A DNA stretch of 64,000 nt, taken from the NCBI GenBank assembly GCA_039798265.1, contig JBDKGH010000057.1, positions 6,155-70,154 on the forward strand. Direction: 5' to 3'. Source of the stretch: JBDKGH01 sp039798265 (GTDB lineage Bacteria; Bacteroidota; Bacteroidia; Flavobacteriales_D; Sanyastnellaceae). The notes beneath the pieces were generated by a model that saw nothing but the letters and a program-made list of their open reading frames with translations, made no database searches and was not told where the DNA came from. Positions 43,396 to 51,692 of this stretch are shown here, in pieces. The translations under genes and the position numbers were made by a program. Positions within the stretch are counted from its first letter, which is position 1; every line of letters starts with the position of its first letter.

Positions 43396-44865
43396 ATGAT
43401 GCAGAAAAAGGTAGTTGTTATTGGCGCAGGAATAGCGGGCTTGGCTGCTGCTGTTCGCTTGCGGTGCAAGGGAATGGAGGTAGAGGTGTATGAAGCCGCC
43501 GCAGCTCCAGGTGGTAAACTGTCGGAGTTGCGCCTCGGTAATTATCGATTTGATCGTGGGCCTAGTTTATTCACCTTGCCTCATCTCGTCGAGGAATTAT
43601 TCGATTTGGCTGGTGAAAATGTAAAGGAACATTTTTCTTATCAGCAACTCTATACGGTTTGCCGTTACTTTTTTGAAGATGGTCAAGTGGTGTCCATTCC
43701 TGCTTCAAGAGAAAAGTACATCGATACGCTGGTTGAACAATGGGGAGAAAGTCGCCAACAAGTGATGAAATATCTCGAACAATCAGCGAATACTTACGAA
43801 ATCACAGCTCCTGTTTTTCTTCACCGATCGCTCCCAAAGTGGAAAGACGTTTTTTCATCGGATGTTTTAAAAGCCCTGAGTAAGTCGTGGAAATTGCCTC
43901 TCACGGGGAGCTTGCATCAGCGACATCAATCTTTTTTTCAAAACCCTAAAACCATCCAGTTTTTTGATCGGTATGCTACCTATAACGGCAGTAATCCCTA
44001 TCAATCTCCAGCGATGATGATGCTTATTCCTCACGTTGAAAATGGAATTGGTGCGTTTTTACCCAAAGGGGGAATGGTTCAAATCTCACGATCGATCTAT
44101 GAACTAGGGAAACGATTAGGAGTGAAGTATCATTTCAATGCTAAAGTGGAAGAGATTCTTCACGCGAATAAAAAAGTAGCAGGGGTAAAAGTGAATGGCA
44201 CCATCGTAAACGCCGACGCTGTATTTGCCAACGCAGATATGCATACCGTGTACGCTCATTTGCTGCGCAATGCTCAGGTGCCTGAAAAAAAGTTAGCTCA
44301 AGAAAAATCCTCTGCGGCGCTCATTTTTTATTGGGGAATAAAAAAACAACTACCCGAATTGGATGTGCACAACATTCTCTTTGCAGAAAATTACGAAGAA
44401 GAATTTGATATGCTTTTTAAGAAAAAGAAGGTGTATCACGATCCTACGGTGTACATACACATTACGCAATCACTTGAAAAATCAGATGCGCCTGAATACG
44501 GCTCAAACTGGTTTGTGATGATCAATGTTCCGCCTTATGACGAGGAATGGTCAGATGAGGTGTACAAACAGTTGCGCCAAACCATTATTCAAAAAATCAA
44601 CCGAGTATTAAAGATCAATATTGAATCGTGGATCGAAGAAGAGACCTATTGGACACCGCGAGGAATTGAGGCGGACACATCATCCTACCGGGGCTCTTTA
44701 TACGGTAATGCATCCAACACCCCTTATGCCGCATTTATGCGACATGCCAATCAATCATCAGAGTTTAAGAACCTCTATTTTTGCGGCGGAAGTGTTCACC
44801 CGGGCGGTGGTGTTCCTTTGTGTTTGCTTTCTGCGAAAATCGCCGTAGAGGAAATGGAGAAATAA
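43396..44865 (+). CDS. crtD: Carotenoid desaturase, CrtI/CrtD family (probably CrtD)
   Basis: 489 residues from ATG 43396 (MMQKKVVVIGAGIAGLAAAV). FAD motif VIGAGIAGLAAAVRL, then YEAAAAPGGKLSE and the C-terminal NLYFCGGSVHPGGGVPLCLL of phytoene-desaturase-like enzymes. In Bacteroidota CrtD introduces the 3,4 double bond in 1-hydroxy-carotenoids. I choose CrtD over CrtI because cruF (1,2-hydratase) follows two bases after its stop; no crtB is adjacent. Sequence alone does not settle the step. Confidence 0.8.
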   Translation: MMQKKVVVIGAGIAGLAAAVRLRCKGMEVEVYEAAAAPGGKLSELRLGNYRFDRGPSLFTLPHLVEELFDLAGENVKEHFSYQQLYTVCRYFFEDGQVVSIPASREKYIDTLVEQWGESRQQVMKYLEQSANTYEITAPVFLHRSLPKWKDVFSSDVLKALSKSWKLPLTGSLHQRHQSFFQNPKTIQFFDRYATYNGSNPYQSPAMMMLIPHVENGIGAFLPKGGMVQISRSIYELGKRLGVKYHFNAKVEEILHANKKVAGVKVNGTIVNADAVFANADMHTVYAHLLRNAQVPEKKLAQEKSSAALIFYWGIKKQLPELDVHNILFAENYEEEFDMLFKKKKVYHDPTVYIHITQSLEKSDAPEYGSNWFVMINVPPYDEEWSDEVYKQLRQTIIQKINRVLKINIESWIEEETYWTPRGIEADTSSYRGSLYGNASNTPYAAFMRHANQSSEFKNLYFCGGSVHPGGGVPLCLLSAKIAVEEMEK

Positions 44866-44867
44866 TC

Positions 44868-45500
44868 ATGAGCGTCACCAAACAGCAATTAGCCCTTTTT
44901 TGGATTGCACTGGTTCACATCAGCGGAGCCATTGGCATGTTGTTTCAACCTGATTTTTTTCTACCGCTAACAGCCATCAATTTGCTGTCCACTGCTGCCA
45001 TCTTGCTGTGGTTAGATAAATGGCTTCATGCAAAGGCCTTTTTCATCATTGCCATTTTAGGTTGGTGCATCGAGTGGTTGGGCGTGCATACAGAAGTGAT
45101 TTTTGGAACCTACTCCTATGGTGAAAACTTAGGGTGGAAGTGGAGCGATATTCCATTGGTAATAGGCGTCAATTGGGCCTTGCTGGTGATTTCATTTTAT
45201 CAAACCTTTTTATTGGTTTGGCCTAATCATTCACTTTTAGTGCGTGCTTCGCTCACTGCTACCGGCATGGTAGCTCTCGATGCATTGATAGAATCAGCTG
45301 CTCCGCGAATGGATTTTTGGTCATTTGATACGCCATATCCACCGCTACAAAACTTCATCGCATGGTGGGTCGTAACTTTTCTTTTGGTACTGTTGATTCA
45401 CTTTTTAAAAGGATGGGAAAAAAAGGCTTCTCATTCGTATGGACTCGTTTTCCTTTTTATTCAGTTTGTTTTCTTTTTCTTCCTCATTCTTTTCTTGTAA
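44868..45500 (+). CDS. cruF: CruF-like carotenoid 1,2-hydratase
   Basis: 210 residues, about six TM helices from ATG 44868. IEWLGVHTEVIFGTYSYGEN, PLVIGVNWALLVISFYQTFL and DALIESAAPRMDFWSFD are hallmarks of the CruF/DUF422 family, which adds water across the 1,2-end of acyclic carotene ends. It ends in a very hydrophobic Phe-rich tail. Two bases after the desaturase stop, it is likely translated by coupling, and together they would make a myxol/saproxanthin-type hydroxylated end. Confidence 0.85.
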   Translation: MSVTKQQLALFWIALVHISGAIGMLFQPDFFLPLTAINLLSTAAILLWLDKWLHAKAFFIIAILGWCIEWLGVHTEVIFGTYSYGENLGWKWSDIPLVIGVNWALLVISFYQTFLLVWPNHSLLVRASLTATGMVALDALIESAAPRMDFWSFDTPYPPLQNFIAWWVVTFLLVLLIHFLKGWEKKASHSYGLVFLFIQFVFFFFLILFL

Positions 45501-45686
45501 AACATTCCTGAATTTGGAATTCGATTCCACTGAAAGGAGAGTTGTGTGTTCCGATTTAAACACCTTACGTCCGAAAGGGAGTTCTATTCTGCCCGTTATA
45601 CGGCGTATTGGGTCATTAGAGGCCTTAAAATGGCTCTTCGTGGTACAATTGTGGAAGAACGTTCCATAACTAATTATACACGTCCT

Positions 45687-46013
45687 ATGATCCTCGTTAC
45701 GCTTTTTCAAATTTTATCGTGGGCATCAATGCCATTTTATACTGATAAGGATGCTCGATCTTATTCTTTATGCCCTCATCAAATAGAGGTAAAAATCGCT
45801 GGGGATAGTTCGGTGGTAAAGGGCAAGTGCGATGCTCCAGAGGGAACAACCATTTTGTTATATGTAAATGGGGTATTGAGCAACTCTACCGTTTTATATC
45901 ATGGATCATTCGAGTTCAGTCCATCAGGGGTAACCCTTTTTGCAGATGATCAAATATGTGTGAGCGCTCAAACGATCGGTAAACTAGAATCAGAAAAGAA
46001 GTGTCAAGAGTAG
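45687..46013 (+). CDS. Small secreted or membrane-linked protein, unknown
   Basis: 108 residues from ATG 45687 (MILVTLFQILSWASMPFYTD). The open frame extends to 45546, but the upstream part (SEREFYSARYTAYWVIRGLK...) has no start and no signal-like character. The mature part (QIEVKIAGDSSVVKGKCDAP...) looks like a small beta domain with three Cys (KGKCDAP, QICVSA, KKCQE) after an N-terminal SLCPHQ. No family recognised; start and existence are uncertain. A terminator follows. Confidence 0.45.
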   Translation: MILVTLFQILSWASMPFYTDKDARSYSLCPHQIEVKIAGDSSVVKGKCDAPEGTTILLYVNGVLSNSTVLYHGSFEFSPSGVTLFADDQICVSAQTIGKLESEKKCQE

Positions 46014-46033
46014 TCATTGATACGGTTAAGCAA

Positions 46034-46065
46034 TAAAAAAAGCCCACATTACTGTGGGCTTTTTT
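46034..46065. terminator. Bidirectional terminator after dnaA and the small secreted ORF
   Basis: AGCCCACA (46041-46048), loop TTAC, TGTGGGCT (46053-46060), with A run before and T run after. Confidence 0.88.
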
Positions 46066-46085
46066 CATGTAGAGATTAATTAAGC

Positions 46086-47516
46086 TTAAGCAATGCTTAA
46101 TTTCTTTTCAAGATCTTCTAAGTATTTGCGGAAATGCTTGTCTGTTTCTTGTAAGTTGTTTACTGTGCGGCAAGCGTGCAATACGGTTGCGTGGTCTTTA
46201 CCACCACAGTGAGCTCCGATGCTAGCAAGGCTGCTCTTCGTCATCTTCTTCGCAAAGTACATGGCGATCTGACGAGCTTGAACAATCTCACGTTTGCGGG
46301 TTTTGCTCTTCAACAATTCGATAGGCAAATCAAAGTAATCACATACTACTTTTTGGATGTAGTCGATGCTTACTTCACGAGCAGTGTTCTTCACAAACTT
46401 GTCGATCATCTGCTTAGCCAAGTCAAGGGTGATCGCTTTTTTGTTCAATGAAGATTGAGCAATCAAGCTAATCAAAGCACCTTCTAGTTCACGCACGTTG
46501 GTAGTGATCGAGTAGGCGAGGTATTCTACTACTTCGTCTGGAAGATCGATACCATCGGCATACATTTTCTTTTTCAAGATAGCGATGCGCGTTTCGAGTG
46601 ATGGCACTTGAAGGTCTGCGCTTAATCCCCACTTGAAACGAGACAACAAACGTTGCTCCATGCCTTGCATTTCAACTGGTGGTTTATCGCTAGTCAAAAT
46701 GATTTGCTTACCAGTTTGGTGAAGGTGGTTGAAAATGTGGAAGAATACATCTTGCGTTTTCTCTTTACCACTGAAGAACTGAACATCATCGATGATCAAT
46801 ACGTCCATCATTTGGTAGAAATGAGAAAAGTCGTTCACTGTATTGTTACGCACTGCATCAATGAATTGATGAGTGAATTTTTCTGAGCTTACGTAAAGTA
46901 CTGTTTTCTCTGGGTACTTGTTTTTGATCTCGATACCAATAGCGTGAGCCAAATGCGTTTTTCCGAGACCAACACCGCCATAAATCAATAGCGGGTTAAA
47001 GGCTGTACCGCCTGGTTTGTTTGCTACAGCAAATCCTGCGCTGCGCGCAAGACGGTTGCAATCCCCTTCGATGAAGTTGTCAAATGAATAGTTAGGATTG
47101 AGATTCGAATCCACATTCAATTTGCGAAGACCTGGAATGATGAAAGGATTTTTGATTGGTGACTCACCCAAATCCAAAGGCATACTTACCGGAGCATTTT
47201 TTACCGCCTTGCGGTTGCTAGTAGGAACCTTAATAGTGTATGGATTTGAGTTGTTCATGTTGTTCTCCATGATAATGGAGTACTCCAAACGACCTTCAGC
47301 ACCTAATTCTTTGCGAATAATTTTCTTTAGGATGGAAACGTAGTGCTCTTCTAACCATTCGTAAAAGAACTGTGATGGAACCTGAATGGTCAACACATTC
47401 TCTTCGAGCTTCACCGGCTTAATGGGTTCAAACCAGGTTTTATAACCTTGAGGACTCACATTGTCCTTTATCACTTCAAGGCAATTTTGCCAAACCTGAT
47501 TGTAATCCTTCTTCAT
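46086..47516 (-). CDS. dnaA: Chromosomal replication initiator DnaA
   Basis: 476 residues with four domains: N-terminal DnaB-interaction domain, linker, AAA+ core with Walker A GGVGLGKTHLAHA and Walker B VLIIDDVQFF, and the C-terminal helix-turn-helix ending GGKDHATVLHACRTVNN. Initiates replication at oriC. dnaN lies about 4 kb away. A 345-base gap with repeats lies upstream. Confidence 0.98.
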   Translation of the reverse strand: MKKDYNQVWQNCLEVIKDNVSPQGYKTWFEPIKPVKLEENVLTIQVPSQFFYEWLEEHYVSILKKIIRKELGAEGRLEYSIIMENNMNNSNPYTIKVPTSNRKAVKNAPVSMPLDLGESPIKNPFIIPGLRKLNVDSNLNPNYSFDNFIEGDCNRLARSAGFAVANKPGGTAFNPLLIYGGVGLGKTHLAHAIGIEIKNKYPEKTVLYVSSEKFTHQFIDAVRNNTVNDFSHFYQMMDVLIIDDVQFFSGKEKTQDVFFHIFNHLHQTGKQIILTSDKPPVEMQGMEQRLLSRFKWGLSADLQVPSLETRIAILKKKMYADGIDLPDEVVEYLAYSITTNVRELEGALISLIAQSSLNKKAITLDLAKQMIDKFVKNTAREVSIDYIQKVVCDYFDLPIELLKSKTRKREIVQARQIAMYFAKKMTKSSLASIGAHCGGKDHATVLHACRTVNNLQETDKHFRKYLEDLEKKLSIA

Positions 47517-47572
47517 GCTTAGGTAAGTATGGTTAAGTGGTTATAGTAGTAGTTATGCTTTCGAACGAATGG

Positions 47573-47580
47573 CGAATATA
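47573..47580 (-). promoter_or_regulatory. Candidate -7 box of dnaA
   Basis: Minus strand TATATTCG, one mismatch from TAnnTTTG, 56 bases upstream of the ATG. A TTTG lies 22 bases before it, a wide but possible -33 spacing. Confidence 0.35.
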
Positions 47581-47645
47581 TTCACTGTTTTCATTCGGAT
47601 CGCAAATGAAGGTAGAAAAAAGTGAAAAAAAAAAGCATTCAGGTC

Positions 47646-47697
47646 TTGACTTCGTAAAAAATTTGACTTCTAAAAATCTTTTTCAAAAGCCTTGACT
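47646..47697. repeat. TTGACT-based direct repeats upstream of dnaA
   Basis: TTGACTTC at 47646 and 47663 (17-base period) and TTGACT at 47692. They lie in the otherwise empty gap between dnaA and the thioesterase gene. I see no dense cluster of canonical DnaA boxes with them. Confidence 0.45.
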
Positions 47698-47787
47698 GGT
47701 GCGCTTTTCTGACAGTGTGTTAGCATTACACGAAGTGAATGATACTAATCTACCTATTTTCACCTTTTTAGCTATTTTCTGTATTTA

Positions 47788-47817
47788 GTTGATAAGTCGT
47801 AATCACAACTTATCAAC
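47788..47817. promoter_or_regulatory. 10-bp inverted repeat upstream of dnaA and the thioesterase gene
   Basis: GTTGATAAGT (47788-47797), spacer CGTAATCACA, ACTTATCAAC (47808-47817), perfectly inverted. Each half contains TTATCAAC, close to the DnaA box TTATCCACA. A binding site for DnaA or another dimer is possible; a T run follows on the plus strand, so a hairpin is also possible. Confidence 0.45.
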
Positions 47818-47861
47818 CTGTTTTTTCTCCCGCTTATGTTAGCACCAAAATATAGGTAGTC

Positions 47862-48263
47862 ATGTTCACAAGTGAAATTTTCGTGCGTGTAAGGTACAGC
47901 GAAACCGATAAAATGGGATATGTTTATTACGGAAATTATGCGGCCTACTTTGAAGTAGCTCGTGTCGAAACCCTACGCCAACTGGGCGTTTCCTATCGTC
48001 AACTCGAAGATGAAGGGGTGTTGTTGCCCGTACTTGATTATGCCATTAAGTATTTCAAACCTGCGCATTATGACGATGAGTTAAGAATCGAAACAGTGAT
48101 CACCGAGCTGCCTTCTGCGCGTATTCATTTCACCTATCGCACCTTTCGTGGACAAGATGAACTCAATAGTGCATCTACTACTTTAGTTTTTGTAGATAAA
48201 GCCACAGGCCGCCCTGCGCGTTGTCCTCAGCATATTTTAAATGCATTGGCTGCATACTACTAA
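47862..48263 (+). CDS. YbgC/FadM-type acyl-CoA thioesterase
   Basis: 133 residues, single hot-dog fold. VRYSETDKMGYVYYGNYAAY holds the Asp/Tyr active-site region of 4-hydroxybenzoyl-CoA thioesterase-type enzymes, followed by FEVARVETLRQLGVSY. Hydrolyses short or aromatic acyl-CoA; substrate unknown. Stop overlaps the convergent DUF2807 gene stop by four bases. Confidence 0.88.
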   Translation: MFTSEIFVRVRYSETDKMGYVYYGNYAAYFEVARVETLRQLGVSYRQLEDEGVLLPVLDYAIKYFKPAHYDDELRIETVITELPSARIHFTYRTFRGQDELNSASTTLVFVDKATGRPARCPQHILNALAAYY

Positions 48264-49012
48264 TCGAATTCAATTACCCTACCGCTGCCTTCTATACTCT
48301 TATTGATGCTATACGTACCTGTTTTCCGGTAAATATTGCCTCGCGAAGCGATGTAGGCAAAGAGGTATTGTGTTGGATATACTTTCACATCATTGATCGA
48401 TGAGTTGTTCACCAGCACGGCATTGGAACGCAGTTGTCCCAAATCCATATATCCTATTCCTTGGGCAAAAATTTCTGTATGCAGCGATTGACCTTTTAAG
48501 GTAATGTCCACCGGACCTGTGTGCGTGATCAGTTTTACGGTGTCGCATTGAAGTACACCTGAAATGAGACCTGCCGAATGGTGGTTTTCGATTTGAAAGT
48601 GCTCACAAGAAAGGGTGTCAATCAGCGTTACGTCGCCTTGTCCGCGATTAATGAGCGATGGAAAATCAGGAGAGTATATGCGCAAAGTGATCAAGCGATT
48701 GAAAGAGCGAACCACATTGCAAGTGTTTTTGTTTTCAATGTAAAGTCGACCTTCTTCTACTTCGGTACTGATTTTCGGTAATATGTTTTTCGGTCCTGTG
48801 ATTTCTATTTTTTGTTCTGGCGCACTGACTAGTTCAATTTGTAAATAATCGCGCCATTCAATGCTTTCAAAGGCTTCGAGTGTGCGAGTAATGGTAATGT
48901 CATCTCCAGCTTTTTTAAAGCAATCAGGTGCTTGTTCTTTATTGCATGCGCAAAAAAGAACCAGCAGCATCGCGGCAATGAAAAGTCGATGTTGAATTAT
49001 TTTCTGGGCCAT
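48260..49012 (-). CDS. DUF2807 (GIN domain) lipoprotein
   Basis: 250 residues with a signal peptide and lipobox (LLVLFCAC, lipidated Cys22 region). The mature part has repeated beta-helix-like strands (IEITGPKNILPKISTEVEEG, NRGQGDVTLID) of the putative auto-transporter adhesin head GIN domain. Function unknown, probably surface or periplasmic. It overlaps the end of the PagL-like gene by 16 bases, so it is coupled to it. Confidence 0.85.
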   Translation of the reverse strand: MAQKIIQHRLFIAAMLLVLFCACNKEQAPDCFKKAGDDITITRTLEAFESIEWRDYLQIELVSAPEQKIEITGPKNILPKISTEVEEGRLYIENKNTCNVVRSFNRLITLRIYSPDFPSLINRGQGDVTLIDTLSCEHFQIENHHSAGLISGVLQCDTVKLITHTGPVDITLKGQSLHTEIFAQGIGYMDLGQLRSNAVLVNNSSINDVKVYPTQYLFAYIASRGNIYRKTGTYSINKSIEGSGRVIEFD

Positions 49013-50100
49013 GTGTATCCTATTCCTAATTCACCATAGTCTGCTTTCGCAAAATGAGTTTTTAAATTCAATGATGCGTACCAACGATCACTCACGTAAT
49101 AACGAAGGCCTACACGTTGGTAAAAAAGACCATAGTCGGTCCACAAACTGTAGGCATATACGCCTTGCTGAATCTTTAATTGCACCTTTCCAAAATGCAA
49201 AGTATAGGAGAGAAGCGCACCGAGTTGGGATGCTTGCCATACTGTATTGTTGTAACTCTCTTTTTTTGCTAAAAGTATTTTGAGCGAACTGTTATGAAAA
49301 ACGTCTGCTCCGAATCCAATGGAACTTTTTGCTGTTATTCTTTTTTCCAAAACATAGGTGAGCGATCCGGTAAGGAACTTACGCCCCAATAATGGCGGCA
49401 CTTCTTTCGCACCCATGGCAAAAGCGAAGGAAGAGGACCATTTTTTATCGCGAAAGGTTTGGGCTGCATGATGAATGCTAAGTTCTCGTTCATTCATTCT
49501 ACGCACTGCTTTGGAGGGCTGAAAGCGAAGCGTTGTCGAAAAAGTATTGGTGCCTAAATTGGGCAACTGAAAAGCTCCGTTGGATAAGTGTGTGAGTCGA
49601 AATCCGAAATAGATGCCTTTCAAGGTATGTACTTCATAATGCAAGGTGAGCGCTGCATTCAATCGTGAACCCAAGGCTATGGCTTGTCTGTTTTCTTCGA
49701 AGTCCCATTTTTTGGTTGCATAGCCCATACCAAGTCCTAAATTCAAAAAGTGATGATAATGCTGAGGGTAGGACTCTTGTTTATTTAATCCTAAGGAAAT
49801 GATATAGGACAGCGCCAATTGTTTACCCAATTGCGTTGGGTTGCCTGTTTCGGAATAGTAAAACTCAGCACCATGGGTCGGAAGACCGTAGTACGAATGC
49901 CAATTTTCAGCGCCTGAAACTTGCTTCATCAAACGCACATATCCACCATAAGAATGTCCTCTGATTAAATGACTCATGGCTGGTGCATGCGGAATAATGT
50001 ATCCGAAATGCGCACCGGCTGATACAAAAGTGGAAGTGCTATCCTGTGCTTTCAGTTGAAAGCTACAGAAGATCGAAAGGGTTATGAGCAAGCATCTCAT
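48997..50100 (-). CDS. PagL-like lipid A deacylase / acyloxyacyl hydrolase
   Basis: 367 residues from ATG 50100 (MRCLLITLSIFCSFQLKAQ); an ATG six bases upstream is possible. The segment FRLTHLSNGAFQLPNLGTNT contains the PagL active-site His-x-Ser-Asn-Gly signature; the barrel ends ELGIGYTWPRK. PagL removes a 3-O-acyl chain from lipid A at the outer membrane. The chosen ATG overlaps the stop of the glycosyltransferase gene (ATGA), so translation is coupled. Longer than pseudomonad PagL, as in Bacteroidota acyloxyacyl-hydrolase annotations. Confidence 0.85.
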   Translation of the reverse strand: MRCLLITLSIFCSFQLKAQDSTSTFVSAGAHFGYIIPHAPAMSHLIRGHSYGGYVRLMKQVSGAENWHSYYGLPTHGAEFYYSETGNPTQLGKQLALSYIISLGLNKQESYPQHYHHFLNLGLGMGYATKKWDFEENRQAIALGSRLNAALTLHYEVHTLKGIYFGFRLTHLSNGAFQLPNLGTNTFSTTLRFQPSKAVRRMNERELSIHHAAQTFRDKKWSSSFAFAMGAKEVPPLLGRKFLTGSLTYVLEKRITAKSSIGFGADVFHNSSLKILLAKKESYNNTVWQASQLGALLSYTLHFGKVQLKIQQGVYAYSLWTDYGLFYQRVGLRYYVSDRWYASLNLKTHFAKADYGELGIGYTWPRK

Positions 50101-51209
50101 GCCCATTGATTCAAAATAGCGAGCATTTTTTTGATACTCGCTTGTTTGGAATATTGTTCGTGAAAACGATGAAGTGCTTTTTCCTTCAAGCCGGCTCGCA
50201 AAGCGGGTTGATCTGCTAGTAGAATAATTTTCTCTACTAATTCATCCACGTGTTGTGGAGTATAAAGCAAACCACAGTTACCTTGATCAAGCAGCTCGGG
50301 CGTGCCGCTGGTATTGGTGCCAATTACGGGCACACCATATCCCATCGATTCTATCGTCACCGTACCAAAGGTTTCCCCTAAGCTGGTCATCAAAAAGAGA
50401 TCAAACAAACCAAATTCATTGGCAATATTCGAACTGAAGGGCAGAAAGTGAACACGCTCTTGTAAGTCGAAATGATTCACCTTTCGTTTTAATTCGCTCT
50501 CATAAGCATGACCTTCATGCAAGGTGCTTTCACCGATGATCACTAGGTGCAAATGAGGATAACGCGAACGAAGAAGTTGAAGAGCATGGATGGCGGTCAT
50601 TTGATCCTTTTTTGGATCTAATCGGCCAATGATGCCCATCACCAAAGCATCGGCAGGAATGTTATAGTCGCTTCGTTTTTTTGGACTGGTGGCTTGTGCT
50701 AGTTCTACTCCCAAGGGCACCACATGAATTTTGTGTTTATTCATGTGAGTGAGTTTTCCTACTTGTTGTGCGAGATAGGGGAGAGTGGCCACCCAAGCAT
50801 CACAACTTTTGTATTGTAAAAAATGGATAGGACCTTTCTTGGAGCCATTGAGCTGCATGGCTTGTTGATAGATCAACTTAAACTTTTGTTTTGAAAAACG
50901 CTTGGCCCAAGAAAGTAAATCGAAGTCGAAATTATCACGAAACCAAATGACATCTATGGCTAGTTGATCAAAGAGGTGAGCGCGATTTTGAGCTGATTTA
51001 AAGTCGAAATATTTTTTGTGCTTTTGGATGATCACCACAGGCAATTCGAGCCGAATGGCCTCTTGATGCATCCGAGAGAGATCGATCACAAAAACGGTTA
51101 CTTTTTTTCCCGCTTGTTCCATCCATTTGGCGTAGCGGAGGGTATTCATTTCCAATCCACCCCAACTGGTGCTGCTGCAATAAAATCCTATGTGTTGTTT
51201 TTGGGGCAA
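50097..51209 (-). CDS. GT4-type glycosyltransferase
   Basis: 370 residues with GT-B fold: N-terminal WGGLEMNTLRYAKWMEQAGK, C-terminal GIIGRLDPKKDQMTAIHALQ and the GT4 motif SLGETFGTVTIESMGYGVPV with EX7E-like glutamates. No ATG is available; a TTG at 51209 (MPQKQHIGFYCSSTS) is used. Transfers a sugar from a nucleotide donor to a surface glycolipid or polysaccharide; acceptor unknown. First gene of the overlapping GT-PagL-DUF2807 operon. Confidence 0.88.
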   Translation of the reverse strand: MPQKQHIGFYCSSTSWGGLEMNTLRYAKWMEQAGKKVTVFVIDLSRMHQEAIRLELPVVIIQKHKKYFDFKSAQNRAHLFDQLAIDVIWFRDNFDFDLLSWAKRFSKQKFKLIYQQAMQLNGSKKGPIHFLQYKSCDAWVATLPYLAQQVGKLTHMNKHKIHVVPLGVELAQATSPKKRSDYNIPADALVMGIIGRLDPKKDQMTAIHALQLLRSRYPHLHLVIIGESTLHEGHAYESELKRKVNHFDLQERVHFLPFSSNIANEFGLFDLFLMTSLGETFGTVTIESMGYGVPVIGTNTSGTPELLDQGNCGLLYTPQHVDELVEKIILLADQPALRAGLKEKALHRFHEQYSKQASIKKMLAILNQWA

Positions 51210-51259
51210 AGCACGCTGCTATTTGAAGGATGAAATTGCTCGAACACTATTGAAAGAAA

Positions 51260-51586
51260 TTAATCTTCGTAAACATCTAGGAGCATAAGCGCTTCGGAAA
51301 TTTCTCCGAGCGTTTTCATGTCATTTTGTTTTTTGGCAACACTTCTGCCTTGCTTGTAAATATCGATGGCTTCTTCCACTTTACCGCGTTCTTCAAGCAG
51401 TTTTCCGAGCTGGTAATAACTGGCTAAATAATCGGGATCGTTTTTGATAATGCCTTTGATGGTTTTTATGGCTGTTACAATGTCACCGTTTTTATGGTGT
51501 TCGAGGGCAGCAGCATAATGCAAGAAACTATCCTTCGGATTTGTTTCGAGCATGGTTTCAATCATTTTAAGGCGATCGTTAGACAT
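51260..51586 (-). CDS. TPR-repeat protein
   Basis: 108 residues, all helical, with two or three tetratricopeptide units (NPKDSFLHYAAALEHHKNGD, DPDYLASYYQLGKLLEERGK). Protein-protein interaction scaffold; partners unknown. Its own -7 box lies 20 bases before the ATG, and the GT gene follows after 50 bases. Confidence 0.85.
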   Translation of the reverse strand: MSNDRLKMIETMLETNPKDSFLHYAAALEHHKNGDIVTAIKTIKGIIKNDPDYLASYYQLGKLLEERGKVEEAIDIYKQGRSVAKKQNDMKTLGEISEALMLLDVYED

Positions 51587-51606
51587 AAGAAGTGTTTAGG
51601 GCTTTA

Positions 51607-51614
51607 CAAAAGTA
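51607..51614 (-). promoter_or_regulatory. Candidate -7 box of the TPR gene
   Basis: Minus strand TACTTTTG matches TAnnTTTG, 20 bases upstream of the ATG at 51586. Confidence 0.45.
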
Positions 51615-51692
51615 TTCCTAATCAAGTCTTAAAAACGAAAAAGATATTGGACGAAAAACGCCCATTTATCAACACGAATCCGAAAAAAGGTC

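Noticed and set aside
45546..45686. N-terminal extension of the 45687 gene
   Set aside because: No start codon context and no signal-like character; probably a chance open frame before the ATG at 45687.
47517..47861. A full oriC
   Set aside because: Only two DnaA-like half sites and no dense TTATCCACA cluster or AT-rich unwinding element could be shown, so I record it as a regulatory candidate instead.
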